A DNA stretch of 54,391 bases, from the NCBI GenBank assembly GCA_017308495.1, contig JAFKES010000121.1, forward strand, positions 1-54,391. The letters run 5' to 3'. The notes below the pieces were generated by a model. The model searched no databases, had not been told where the DNA came from, and was given only the letters and a program-made list of their open reading frames with translations. Below are positions 33,766-42,307 of this stretch, one piece after another. Source of the DNA: Afipia sp. GTDB taxonomy: Bacteria > Pseudomonadota > Alphaproteobacteria > Rhizobiales > Xanthobacteraceae. The translations under genes and the position numbers were made by a program. Within the stretch, counting starts at the first letter, position 1. Each line of letters starts with the position of its first letter.

Positions 33766-33841
33766 TGGTGGGCCCGGCAGGACTCGAACCTGCAACCAGA
33801 CCGTTATGAGCGGTCGGCTCTAACCATTGAGCTACAGGCCC
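33766..33841 (-). tRNA. tRNA with CAU anticodon, probably tRNA-Ile2 (lysidine type)
   Basis: The 76-base cloverleaf folds fully: acceptor G-G-G-C-C-T-G with C-G-G-G-C-C-C, D stem GCTC/GAGC, anticodon stem GACCG/CGGTC with loop C-T-C-A-T-A-A, T stem GCAGG/CCTGC, and an encoded CCA. The anticodon is CAU. The acceptor sequence and overall resemblance to the minor isoleucine tRNA, whose C34 is changed to lysidine, make Ile2 more likely than elongator Met, though sequence alone does not fully settle this. Its 3' end points into the catabolic island and is duplicated at 18347-18395. Confidence 0.9.
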
Positions 33842-33988
33842 CACCGGCCTTGCGGCTCCTGCCGCGGGTGGCGCCACCACCCCTTACAATGACGATGGCC
33901 GCCGGGCAATCGGCCTTGTTCGCCCCGGCCGCAGCGGAGCCAGTTTCCGATTGTCGCAGTTATGGCGGGTTGCCGGACCGCACCGCCT

Positions 33989-35227
33989 TCAGATGAAGGC
34001 CAGCCGCTGCCGTCGCGCACGCAGCAGTAACGCCATCACGATGAAGACGTTCACCGCATTCCAGCCGATGCCATTGAGGAACGCGGCCCTATAGGAGCCG
34101 GTAGCGTCGAAGATAGCGCCCGACACCCATCCGCCGAACGACATGCCGATCACGGACGCGAAGATCACGAGGCCGACGCGGGTCGCAGCCTGACCGGCCG
34201 GCATCGTTTCCCGGACGATGATGGCATAGCTCGGCACGATCCCGCCCTGAAACAGGCCGAACATCGCGGAAATCACATAGAGCGAGGTCAGGCCGTCGAA
34301 GAACAGGTAGAACACCAGCGCCACGCCCTGCGCCACCGAGCCCAGCAGCAGCGTGCGCAACCCGCCGATGCGGTCGGCGAGAAAGCCCGAACCGACCCGG
34401 CTGACGATGCCGAAGGCCAGCATCAGCGATAGCATTTCCGCGCCGCGCGCCATGCCGTAGCCGAGGTCGCCGCAATAGGCGACGATGTGAACCTGCGGCA
34501 TCGCCATCGCCACGCAGCAGGCGATGGCGGCGACGAACAACAGCGCGGTCAGCGCATTGGTGCCGAGGCCGAGATCGACGCGCGGCGGCGCTGCATTGGC
34601 GTGGGAGCGCACCGTCGCACGCCCCATCTGCCAGCGCAGCAGCGCGACCAGGATCGCCATCATCAGCGCGCAGCCGAGGCCGATCGCGATATGGGTGGCG
34701 CGCCATCCGGCGTGGGCGACGGCGCGCTCGACCACGGTGGGCCAGAACGTGCCGGCGATATAGTTGCCGCTGGCCGCGATGGTCACGGCAAGACCGCGGT
34801 GGCGGTCGAACCAGTGCGAAGCTTCCGTCATCAGCGGCCCGAAGGTCGCCGCAGCCCCGAGGCCGATCAGGAAATGCATCAGGTTGAACTGCCATAGCGC
34901 GGTCGCGTAGCCGGCGCCGACATAGCCGAAGGTCATCGCCACCGTGCCGATGGCGATGGCCGGCACGATGCCGAGACGGTCCGACAGCTTGCCCATGCCG
35001 ACGCCGCCGAAGCCGAAACCGAGCATGGCGCAGGTGAAGGCCAACGACGCCGCCCCGCGGGTCGCGGCGAAATCCGCCTGCACAACCGGGATCACCACCA
35101 CCACCGACCACATGCCGACGCTGCCGATGGAGCCGATGACGACGGCAATGACCAGCCGCACCCACGCGGCGCGCGAGTCAGGCACGAAAACAGCAGACAA
35201 GGGTGGAGAATCAATGGAGCCCGGCAC
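33989..35227 (-). CDS. MFS transporter
   Basis: The 412-residue protein has 12 predicted membrane helices and MFS loops G-K-L-S-D-R-L-G between helices 2 and 3, and H-W-F-D-R-H-R-G-L-A after helix 4, as in the oxalate/formate-antiporter-like and monocarboxylate-type groups. A GTG at 35227 follows GAGAGG and is preferred over an in-frame TTG at 35263. It is divergent from flhA and its base composition is like the core genes to the right. The substrate is unknown. It is the first gene on the core side of the tRNA. Confidence 0.85.
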   Translation of the reverse strand: MPGSIDSPPLSAVFVPDSRAAWVRLVIAVVIGSIGSVGMWSVVVVIPVVQADFAATRGAASLAFTCAMLGFGFGGVGMGKLSDRLGIVPAIAIGTVAMTFGYVGAGYATALWQFNLMHFLIGLGAAATFGPLMTEASHWFDRHRGLAVTIAASGNYIAGTFWPTVVERAVAHAGWRATHIAIGLGCALMMAILVALLRWQMGRATVRSHANAAPPRVDLGLGTNALTALLFVAAIACCVAMAMPQVHIVAYCGDLGYGMARGAEMLSLMLAFGIVSRVGSGFLADRIGGLRTLLLGSVAQGVALVFYLFFDGLTSLYVISAMFGLFQGGIVPSYAIIVRETMPAGQAATRVGLVIFASVIGMSFGGWVSGAIFDATGSYRAAFLNGIGWNAVNVFIVMALLLRARRQRLAFI

Positions 35228-35338
35228 GGGACGTAACCTCTCTGTCCGCGCTGTCCGGGTCAAGGCATTCCCCGAAATGCCCCATATGCGAGAATGTTAT
35301 TCCGCGGCACGACCCGCGTCGGACGACGCCGTTCCCCG

Positions 35339-35357
35339 TTAACCGTTTGCTAACCAT
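35339..35357 (+). promoter_or_regulatory. CtrA-box-like site upstream of flhA
   Basis: TTAA, seven bases, then CTAACCAT lies about 165 bases before the flhA ATG. This differs at one base from the CtrA full consensus TTAA-N7-TTAA, and its right half fits the extended TTAACCAT half-site except for the first T. CtrA control of early flagellar genes is well established in alphaproteobacteria, and ctrA itself is in this window. Confidence 0.5.
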
Positions 35358-35521
35358 ACACCGGGCAAATTTTGCCGGGTGAAGTCGAGTGTCGTCGGTC
35401 GTGCAGAACGGGGGAGCCCGTGGACGCCAGCGCGGTGCCTCACTTTAGGAGCGGCGGCCCGTCAGCGGCCGCCCAGACCTTTGGAACGCGCGGGCGGCAT
35501 GCGCGGGGGGAAGCGGCGACG

Positions 35522-37654
35522 ATGGTGGATGTGACGGCGGGCCAGGGTCAGGCGGCCAAGAGTTCCGGTTTCCCCAAGATCTCCGATATCGGCACCCTGC
35601 TCAAGCGCGGCGACCTCGCGCTTGCCTTCGGCGTCCTGACCATCCTCGTGGTCCTGATCCTGCCGCTGCCGCCGGTGGTGCTGGACCTGTTTCTGGCGAT
35701 CTCGATCACGCTGTCGATCCTGATCCTGATGACCGCGCTGTTCATCCAGGCGCCGCTGGAATTCTCGGCGTTCCCGACCGTGCTGCTGATCGCCACCATG
35801 CTGCGGCTGTCACTCAACCTCGCCTCGACACGGCTGATCCTGTCCCACGGCCACGAGGGCACCGCCGCCGCCGGCCACGTCATCGAGGCGTTCGGCAGCT
35901 TCGTGATGAGCGGCAATTTCGTCATCGGCATCATCGTATTCACGATCCTGGTCATCGTGAACTTCGTCGTCATCACCAAGGGCTCGGGCCGCATCGCCGA
36001 GGTCGCGGCGCGCTTCCACCTCGATTCGATGCCGGGCAAGCAGATGGCGATCGACGCCGACCTCTCCGCCGGCCTGATCGACGAGAAGACCGCCAAGCAG
36101 CGCCGCAAGGACCTGGAAGACGAAAGCGGATTCTTCGGCGCCATGGACGGCGCCTCGAAATTCGTGCGCGGCGACGCTATCGCCGGCCTGCTCGTCGTGT
36201 TCATCAACGTGATCGGCGGCATCATCATCGGCGTCGCCCAACAGGGCATGCCGTTCTCCGAGGCGGCGCGCACCTACACCCTGCTCACCGTGGGCGACGG
36301 CCTCGTCACCCAGGTGCCGGCGCTGATCGTCTCCACCGCCGCGGGCCTGCTGGTCTCGAAGGCCGGCATCAGCGGCGCGGCCGACAAGGCGCTGATGAAG
36401 CAATTGTCGGGCTATCCGCAGGCGCTCGGCATGTCCTCAGGCGTCATGCTGGTGCTGTCGCTGATGCCGGGCATTCCGATGTTGCCGTTCCTGCTGCTCG
36501 GCGGCGGTGCCGGCTGGCTCGCCTGGACCGCGCAGAACCGCAACCGCGCCGCCAAGATCGAGGAAACCCGCGCCCAGGCCCAGCCGGCGGCAGACGCCGC
36601 AGCAGCCGCCGCAGCCGAGGAGCCGATCTCCAGCGCGCTCAAAATCGACGACCTCAAGGTCGAACTCGGCTACGCGCTGCTGCCGCTGGTCAACGGCCCC
36701 GACGGCACCGACCGCCTGACCGAGCAGATCAAGGCCCTGCGCCGCTCGCTCGCCACCGAGATGGGCTTCGTCATGCCGGCGGTGCGCATCCTCGACAACG
36801 TGCAGCTCGAAGCCAACACCTATGTCATCAAGATCAAGGAAGTGGACGCCGGTTCCGGCCGCATCTGGGCCAACCAGTTCATGGTGATGGACCCGTCCGG
36901 CAACCCGGTCACCGTGCCCGGCACCCATACCACCGAGCCGACCTTCGGCCTGCCGGCGACATGGGTCGACGCCTCGCTCAAGGAAGAAGCTTCGCTCAAG
37001 GGCTACACCGTCGTGGATGCCCCGACCGTGCTCTCCACCCACCTCACCGAATTGCTCAAGGGCAACATGTCGGACCTGCTATCCTACGGCGAGGTGCAGA
37101 AGCTGCTCAAGGACCTGCCGAAGGAACAGGGCGAACTCGTCAAGGACATCGTGCCGAGCCAGATCACCGTGTCCGGCATCCAGCGGGTCCTGCAACTGCT
37201 GCTGGCCGAGCGCATCTCGATCCGCGACCTCTCGACCATCCTCGAAGGCATCGCCGACGCGCTCGCCTTCTCGCGCAATCCGGCGACGGTGGTGGAGCAT
37301 GTGCGGGCGCGGCTGGCGCGGCAGATCTGCGCGCAGAACACCTCGATGCACGGCTACCTGCCGCTGATCGCCCTCAGCGCCAAATGGGAGCAGGCCTTCG
37401 CCGAATCCCTGATCGGCACCGGCGAGGAGCGCAGCCTCGCGATGCAGCCGTCGAAACTGTCTGAATTCATGACGCTGGTGCGCGACCGCTTCGAGCAGGC
37501 GGCGCGCGAGGGCGAAGCCCCGGTGCTGGTGACCTCCGCATCGATCCGCCCGTTCGTACGCTCGCTGGTGGAACGCTTCCGCGCCCAGACCACCGTGGTG
37601 TCGCAGGCGGAAATCCATCCCCGCGCCCGGCTGAAGACCGTCGGCAGCATCTAA
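35522..37654 (+). CDS. flhA: FlhA, flagellar type III export gate protein
   Basis: The 710-residue protein has eight membrane helices in its first 330 residues. The FHIPEP-family signature lies in the loop between helices (R-L-S-L-N-L-A-S-T-R and later F-V-R-G-D-A-I-A-G). A cytoplasmic C-terminal domain of about 350 residues follows, containing D-N-V-Q-L-E and P-L-I-A-L-S-A-K-W-E-Q-A-F. FlhA forms the nonameric gate ring of the flagellar export apparatus and docks chaperone-substrate complexes. The ATG at 35522 follows GGGGGAAG; the frame open from 35372 is upstream leader. A CtrA-box-like site lies upstream. Confidence 0.97.
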   Translation: MVDVTAGQGQAAKSSGFPKISDIGTLLKRGDLALAFGVLTILVVLILPLPPVVLDLFLAISITLSILILMTALFIQAPLEFSAFPTVLLIATMLRLSLNLASTRLILSHGHEGTAAAGHVIEAFGSFVMSGNFVIGIIVFTILVIVNFVVITKGSGRIAEVAARFHLDSMPGKQMAIDADLSAGLIDEKTAKQRRKDLEDESGFFGAMDGASKFVRGDAIAGLLVVFINVIGGIIIGVAQQGMPFSEAARTYTLLTVGDGLVTQVPALIVSTAAGLLVSKAGISGAADKALMKQLSGYPQALGMSSGVMLVLSLMPGIPMLPFLLLGGGAGWLAWTAQNRNRAAKIEETRAQAQPAADAAAAAAAEEPISSALKIDDLKVELGYALLPLVNGPDGTDRLTEQIKALRRSLATEMGFVMPAVRILDNVQLEANTYVIKIKEVDAGSGRIWANQFMVMDPSGNPVTVPGTHTTEPTFGLPATWVDASLKEEASLKGYTVVDAPTVLSTHLTELLKGNMSDLLSYGEVQKLLKDLPKEQGELVKDIVPSQITVSGIQRVLQLLLAERISIRDLSTILEGIADALAFSRNPATVVEHVRARLARQICAQNTSMHGYLPLIALSAKWEQAFAESLIGTGEERSLAMQPSKLSEFMTLVRDRFEQAAREGEAPVLVTSASIRPFVRSLVERFRAQTTVVSQAEIHPRARLKTVGSI

Positions 37655-37955
37655 GAGCCGTCCGAGCCGGGCCAAATCCCTGCGACATTTTGGTTACAGA
37701 CAAGCATTTCGTTCGTCCGCGAAAAATTTCGCAGGAACGGGCGAAACTCAAACTTGTCGCAAGATATTGAATTTAAATAGTAATTTTGAACTGGTTTACA
37801 AACCTCCCGTAACTTCAAGAGTTTTCACTCGTTTGTGAAGCCGTCTTGGAAACAAATCCCGTTCAGTTACGTTTGTTACAGCGACAGGCAATCGAACCAA
37901 CGGGCCAGCGGACGACACCAACGTTCAACGGTACCGGAAGTCGCGGGAGGTTGTG
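37655..37955. promoter_or_regulatory. AT-rich leader/promoter region of the small exported protein gene
   Basis: About 300 bases without a gene. The stretch near 37740-37830 is much more AT-rich than its surroundings and probably carries the promoter and a long 5' leader for the gene at 37956. No defined motif could be assigned. Confidence 0.4.
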
Positions 37956-38168
37956 ATGAACCATTCGTTTTACAGCGCGGATCGTATGACCCACCTGAAG
38001 ATCGTGGTGGTTGCGCTCGTGGCGGCGATCGGTGTCGCGGGCTTTGGCATCTCGGCCCGCGTTGCTTCCGATGGTGACCTCGCTCAGACCGCTCGCGCCA
38101 GCACGCCGGTGATCAAGGCGGGCAAGGCCGTGGTGCTGACCAGTTCGGACACCTCGATGATCCGCTGA
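37956..38168 (+). CDS. Small single-pass membrane or exported protein, unknown function
   Basis: The 70-residue product has a hydrophobic segment at about residues 14-32 (L-K-I-V-V-V-A-L-V-A-A-I-G-V-A-G-F). A short tail follows, ending in V-V-L-T-S-S-D-T-S-M-I-R. I recall closely similar short proteins in Bradyrhizobium, all hypothetical. GGGAGG precedes the ATG at 37956. The last codons and the stop are part of an 18-base unit repeated three times. Confidence 0.7.
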   Translation: MNHSFYSADRMTHLKIVVVALVAAIGVAGFGISARVASDGDLAQTARASTPVIKAGKAVVLTSSDTSMIR

Positions 38169-38207
38169 CGCTCGATGATCCGCTGACGCTCGATGATCCG
38201 CTGACGC
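38154..38207 (+). repeat. Three tandem copies of an 18-base unit spanning a stop codon
   Basis: The unit TCGATGATCCGCTGACGC occurs at 38154-38171, 38172-38189 and 38190-38207 with no mismatch. The first copy carries the last codons (S-M-I-R) and TGA of the small protein gene. Because 18 is a multiple of three, each copy repeats the same peptide end and stop. This looks like recent slippage. Confidence 0.95.
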
Positions 38208-38309
38208 AAAGCAGGAAACCAAATTCGGAATTACCAATTCACAAGGCTCTCTTCCCCGCCCCCCGAAGTCGCCTTGTGAGTGCTCAGAAGACCCCAAGTC
38301 TGAGACCAG

Positions 38310-38338
38310 AAAACGCCCGCTCCCCACGGGCGTTTTTT
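38310..38338. terminator. Intrinsic terminator between convergent genes
   Basis: An AACGCCCG/CGGGCGTT stem (38312-38319 and 38327-38334) is flanked by A-rich and T-rich runs, so it can terminate the plus-strand small gene and the minus-strand anti-sigma gene. Confidence 0.85.
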
Positions 38339-38368
38339 GTTGTCTGCATGAAGGCGGGAGGCTTGCGC

Positions 38369-39526
38369 TCAGCGCGACGCGGGTCCCGTCGCGGCAAGGT
38401 CGGGCACGTTTTCGATCAGGCGCCCGACATAGACGGCGGGTGCGGTGGCGACGCCCGTGCGCGAACCTCCCTGAGGCTCGAGCGTCACGATGAACTGCGC
38501 CTTCACAATGGTGTCGGCGTCATAGGCGGCGAGCGACGGGCGAATGGTGAAATCGCTGTTGCCGATCACCCCGAGCGAACGCGGCGGCCCGAGCTTGTCG
38601 GACACCAGCCACAGTTCGTAGCTCTTGCCAGGTTCTGACGGCGCGGCGACCTTGCGGGCGGTGAATGTCCGAGTCGCGGCATCGATGGTGAGAATGAAGG
38701 CCGGCGCGCCGGCGGTCCGTTGCAGCATCGCGACCCATTGCGCTCCCGGTGTCGGGGCGGGTGCCGCCACCTCCACGGTCCGCACCACCGGCTTGATCCG
38801 CAACGGCTCGGGCAACAGGTCCGGCCTGTGAGCCTGAAGCGCGATCACTCCGGCGAGAGCCGCCGCGATGCCCGTCATTGCAAGCCCGTAGAGGAGTCCA
38901 CCACGCCCGCGCGGCTGCGATCCGGCGGCGTCCGGCGCGGCCATCTCACGCGGCTCGGCGGGGCTCACGAGCGGCGGGGCCACCGGCTCGCCGGACGGCG
39001 CCGCGTCGACGGCGCGATCGGCCACGTTCCCGAGCCGGGACTGCGCCTGGGCCGCGGCCCAAGCCTGCTCCGCCGCTTCGGTGATGGCGGCCACGTCCGC
39101 CACCGGCGCTCCGGACGCGTCGCCACCGTCCGGCGCGACGATCGTCCGATGCGCCGCCGCGACGTCGGCTGACGCTTCGTCAACCGGTGGCGACACAGGC
39201 GAGATCGAAGACTCCACAGTCTCCTGATGCGCGACGGGCTCGTCATCGGCGCGGGCCTCGTCAACCGCCGCTGGATCGTCCGCCGCGGCCGCCCGCCCGC
39301 CCGTCAGCCCGGCGGCGAGCCTGATGAAATCCCAGACATGCGCCGGCGGTTCCACCGCGGCGACCATCTGATACAGCGGGCTGAACTTGAGATCCCATGC
39401 CTCGACCACTTCCTTGAAGCCGTGATCGACGATCATCATGGTCTCGACCACCGCGCGCTCGTCCGCGCTCAGGGTGCCGAGGGCGTATTCCGCGGCCAGC
39501 GCGATATGATCGTCACTGTAGGTCAT
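38369..39526 (-). CDS. Anti-sigma factor, RskA-type
   Basis: The 385-residue protein begins with a helical domain (A-L-A-A-E-Y-A-L-G-T-L, then E-R-A-V-V-E), which is the sigma-binding anti-sigma domain of the RskA/ChrR type. A long Ala/Glu/Pro-rich linker leads to one membrane helix (L-L-Y-G-L-A-M-T-G-I-A-A-A-L). The C-terminal periplasmic RskA domain has P-G-K-S-Y-E-L-W-L and G-N-S-D-F-T. It should hold the adjacent ECF sigma factor inactive until an envelope signal triggers release. The ATG at 39526 lies 17 bases after the sigma stop; an upstream in-frame ATG at 39562 overlaps the sigma gene and is a possible alternative. Confidence 0.85.
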   Translation of the reverse strand: MTYSDDHIALAAEYALGTLSADERAVVETMMIVDHGFKEVVEAWDLKFSPLYQMVAAVEPPAHVWDFIRLAAGLTGGRAAAADDPAAVDEARADDEPVAHQETVESSISPVSPPVDEASADVAAAHRTIVAPDGGDASGAPVADVAAITEAAEQAWAAAQAQSRLGNVADRAVDAAPSGEPVAPPLVSPAEPREMAAPDAAGSQPRGRGGLLYGLAMTGIAAALAGVIALQAHRPDLLPEPLRIKPVVRTVEVAAPAPTPGAQWVAMLQRTAGAPAFILTIDAATRTFTARKVAAPSEPGKSYELWLVSDKLGPPRSLGVIGNSDFTIRPSLAAYDADTIVKAQFIVTLEPQGGSRTGVATAPAVYVGRLIENVPDLAATGPASR

Positions 39527-39543
39527 GTCATGCAAACCGCGGG

Positions 39544-40080
39544 TCAGGCCAGGCCGAGACATGGGCGAATTTCCATCATGCTTTGTCGCAGCGAGGCCTG
39601 CACGGTGTCCGGCGGCAGGGCGAATTTCTCCGCCAGCTGGGCGCGGCTCCAGCCGTTGTAGTAGGCGAGCAGCACCAGTTTCTGGGCCTCCGGATCGAGC
39701 CGGCCGACACAGGCCAGCAGATTGCTCAAATCCTCCGACATCTCCCCCCGCGCGATCGGCTCCGGCGTATCGGAGGCCACCGCCGCCACCTCGTCCAGCG
39801 GCTCGCCGCGCTTGCGCACCACGTCGATCGCCCGCTTGCGCGCGATCGAGACCATCCATGCAACCGGCGCGGCAAGGTCCGGATTGAACTGGCCGGCGCT
39901 GTGCCAGATTCGCACATAGGCTTCCTGCACGATCTCCTCGGCCAGATCCTGATGCCGCACGATCCGCAGCACCACACCGAACAGCCGGGCGCGCGTCGCG
40001 GCGTAAAGAGCCTCGAACGCGGCCTCGTCACGCCTGCCCACCGAATCCAGCAGTCCGGCGAGTTCAGCCTGTGTCACCAT
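39544..40080 (-). CDS. ECF sigma factor (SigK-like)
   Basis: The 178-residue protein has sigma region 2 (about 25-90, with D-L-A-E-E-I-V-Q-E-A-Y-V-R-I-W-H and W-M-V-S-I-A-R-K-R-A-I-D) and region 4 (about 120-170, with L-D-P-E-A-Q-K-L-V-L-L-A-Y-Y-N-G-W-S). The ATG at 40080 follows GGGGGAGGAGG. The anti-sigma gene is directly downstream, the usual arrangement for autoregulated envelope-stress or redox regulons. The pair sits inside a flagellar gene cluster but has no obvious flagellar function. Confidence 0.9.
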   Translation of the reverse strand: MVTQAELAGLLDSVGRRDEAAFEALYAATRARLFGVVLRIVRHQDLAEEIVQEAYVRIWHSAGQFNPDLAAPVAWMVSIARKRAIDVVRKRGEPLDEVAAVASDTPEPIARGEMSEDLSNLLACVGRLDPEAQKLVLLAYYNGWSRAQLAEKFALPPDTVQASLRQSMMEIRPCLGLA

Positions 40081-40320
40081 TCCTCCTCCCCCAAAGTCAT
40101 GCCATCGACCCTGAACGCTAGCATATTCCGCCCGCACCCGCTCCACGACGGCGGCCGAAACACAAAACCCGGGCGCGAGGCCCGGGTCCGATATTGCGCA
40201 AGACTAGCGGTAAAACAAACGTCTTTGATGATGGCGGGCCCCCGCGACAACCGGGCGGAGCCAGACGCTTTCACGGCGGGGCCGCCGCCCCCGGCGGCCG
40301 GTTCGCGACAACCGCCGCTG

Positions 40321-40740
40321 TCAGGCGATGGCGCCGAGCCGGGCGCGCATCAATCCGATGCTGTCGAGGTCCGCCTGTTCGCGGGCGCTTTCCTCGGCAC
40401 GCTCGCGCGCCTGGTCGCGCTCGTCGAGCAGTTCGACCTTCTTCAACGCCTCGAACGCCTCGCCGAGCACGGCCTTGGCGTCTTCGAGCTGGACCCGCAA
40501 TTCGTCGGCGGAGCGGGTCAGGTTCTCGCGGCGCTGGATCGCCGCCTTGGCATAGGTCGGATAAGCGAAGTGGGACGGATCCTGAATGCCGGCGCGGTCC
40601 TGCTCATGCTGGATTTCACGCTCCAGATCGACGGACATCCGCTGGAAGTCGGCGATCATGGTTTCGATCTGGACAACCCTGCGGCGCTTCTCGTCGACCT
40701 GAAATTTCTTCAGGCGGATCAGCGTTTCACGTGACTTCAT
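40321..40740 (-). CDS. fliJ: FliJ-like flagellar export protein
   Basis: The 139-residue protein is almost wholly coiled coil, with an N-terminal M-K-S-R-E-T-L-I-R-L-K-K-F typical of FliJ. FliJ is the central stalk that couples the FliI ATPase ring to FlhA. The ATG at 40740 follows GGGGAG. It lies immediately downstream of fliI on the same strand, as in other rhizobia. Sequence conservation of FliJ is low, so position supports the call as much as sequence. Confidence 0.85.
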   Translation of the reverse strand: MKSRETLIRLKKFQVDEKRRRVVQIETMIADFQRMSVDLEREIQHEQDRAGIQDPSHFAYPTYAKAAIQRRENLTRSADELRVQLEDAKAVLGEAFEALKKVELLDERDQARERAEESAREQADLDSIGLMRARLGAIA

Positions 40741-40864
40741 CGACTCGTACTCCCCAGAAGTCCCGTCAAGGCGGGACACGACCGGCATCCCTGCAGAGGC
40801 CCCTCCGGTCGAACACAGATGCCGGGATCATGGCGCGACAAAGTTAGCTTTCCGTTTCCAAGAT

Positions 40865-42184
40865 TTATCCAATTTGATCTTGCAAAATCTGCTGCAGGCG
40901 CCGGTAACCCTCCGCGAGGCTGGTCGCCTCGTCCTTGCCCTGACGCAGGAAATCCTCCAGCGGCTCGTGCAGGCGGATCGCCTCGTCCACCTCGGGACTG
41001 GAGCCTGCCCGATAGGCGCCGAGCCGGATCAGCTCCTCCATGTCGGCATAGGTCGCCATCACCTGCCGGCCACGGGTGATGACCGGCAGGAACTCCGGAT
41101 CGGCCGAGCGCGGCATGGTGCGCGACACCGATTTGAGCACGTTGATGGCCGGATAGCGGCCGCGCTCGGCGATGCCGCGCTCCATGACGATGTGACCGTC
41201 GAGAATGCCGCGCACGGCGTCGGCCACCGGCTCGTTATGGTCGTCGCCGTCGACCAGCACCGTGAAAATGCCGGTAATGGTGCCCTCGTTGAGGCCGGGA
41301 CCCGCCCGCTCCAGCAGCTTCGGCAATTCGGTAAAGACGGTGGGCGTATAGCCTTTCGCGGTCGGCGGCTCGCCAACCGACAGGCCAATCTCGCGCTGCG
41401 CCATGGCGAAGCGCGTCACTGAATCCATCATGCACATGACGTCCTTGCCCTCGTCGCGGAAATATTCCGCGATGGCGAGGGTCAGGTAGGCGGCCTGACG
41501 CCGCATCAGGGCCGGCTCGTCGGATGTCGCCACCACCACCACCGAGCGGGCGAGGCCTTCCTCGCCGAGATCGTCCTGCAGGAATTCCTGGACCTCGCGG
41601 CCGCGCTCGCCGATCAGGCCGATCACCGAAACGTCGGCGTCGACGTTGCGCGCCAGCATCGACAACAGCACCGACTTGCCGACGCCGGAGCCAGCGAAGA
41701 TGCCCATGCGCTGGCCGCGGCAGCAGGTCAGGAAGGTATTGAGGGAACGCACCCCGAGATCGAGCGGCGCGCCGACGCGCCGGCGGGCATGGGCCGGCGG
41801 CGGCGCGTTGCGATAGGGCATCGGCGACGCGCCCTGAAGCAGCGGCCCCTTGCCGTCGATCGGCTCGCCCATGGCGTTGACCACCCGCCCCAGCCACGCC
41901 GGCGATGGACGGACCTGGCCGGCGGCATTGGCAATCACGGCGCGACAGCCGCGGCGCACGCCCTCGAGCCCGGCGAACGGCATCACCACCGCATTGCTGC
42001 CGGAGAAGCCGATCACCTCACAGGGGATGTAACGGTTGGCCCCGGTCTCGACCACGATGCGCGCGCCGACCGACATGGCGTGAATCGGTCCTGCGACCTC
42101 GACCATCAGGCCGCGCACGCCGACGACGCGGCCATAGATATTGACGCCGTCGAGATCGGAGATCTGCTCGGCCAGCGCCTTCAT
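40865..42184 (-). CDS. fliI: FliI, flagellum-specific ATPase
   Basis: The 439-residue protein has an F1-beta-like fold, with Walker A G-S-G-V-G-K-S (165-171), the R-G-R-E-V-Q-E-F segment, Walker B in D-V-M-C-M-M-D-S, and the FliI/YscN signature P-S-L-P-like [13 protein letters not shown]. It powers export of flagellar subunits as a hexamer. The start at 42184 faces ctrA; the intergenic region between them holds a CtrA-like box and several GANTC sites. Confidence 0.96.
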   Translation of the reverse strand: MKALAEQISDLDGVNIYGRVVGVRGLMVEVAGPIHAMSVGARIVVETGANRYIPCEVIGFSGSNAVVMPFAGLEGVRRGCRAVIANAAGQVRPSPAWLGRVVNAMGEPIDGKGPLLQGASPMPYRNAPPPAHARRRVGAPLDLGVRSLNTFLTCCRGQRMGIFAGSGVGKSVLLSMLARNVDADVSVIGLIGERGREVQEFLQDDLGEEGLARSVVVVATSDEPALMRRQAAYLTLAIAEYFRDEGKDVMCMMDSVTRFAMAQREIGLSVGEPPTAKGYTPTVFTELPKLLERAGPGLNEGTITGIFTVLVDGDDHNEPVADAVRGILDGHIVMERGIAERGRYPAINVLKSVSRTMPRSADPEFLPVITRGRQVMATYADMEELIRLGAYRAGSSPEVDEAIRLHEPLEDFLRQGKDEATSLAEGYRRLQQILQDQIG

Positions 42185-42223
42185 TGCGAAAACCTTAAGT
42201 TTCCGCGATGTGGCGGCAACCTC

Positions 42224-42240
42224 TTAACCCTGTGTTTACC
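42224..42240. promoter_or_regulatory. CtrA-box-like site upstream of fliI
   Basis: TTAA, seven bases, then TTTACC lies 40 bases upstream of the fliI start. It differs at one base from the CtrA consensus TTAA-N7-TTAA. CtrA control of fliI is known in Caulobacter. Confidence 0.4.
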
Positions 42241-42307
42241 CGCATCGTTAATCATTGCGTCACTGTCTTTGGTGACTGGGCGTGCTCGGCCTTCAGAATA
42301 AAGGGGC

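Larger units (their letters stand above)
18347..33814. mobile_element. Candidate integrated catabolic island bounded by tRNA-derived direct repeats
   Basis: The right boundary is the 3' part of an intact tRNA gene (33766-33814). The left boundary (18347-18395) is a same-orientation copy of that sequence, identical at 44 of 49 positions, with all five differences being transitions. Such duplication of a tRNA 3' segment running from the anticodon loop to CCA is what tyrosine integrases leave behind. A fragment resembling the core-binding domain of a tyrosine integrase lies at about 32.8-33.07 kb. The cargo is two catabolic operons, a transporter and a regulator. The integrase is broken and the left repeat has drifted, so the element is probably fixed. 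The boundaries are inferred from the repeats only. Confidence 0.65.
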
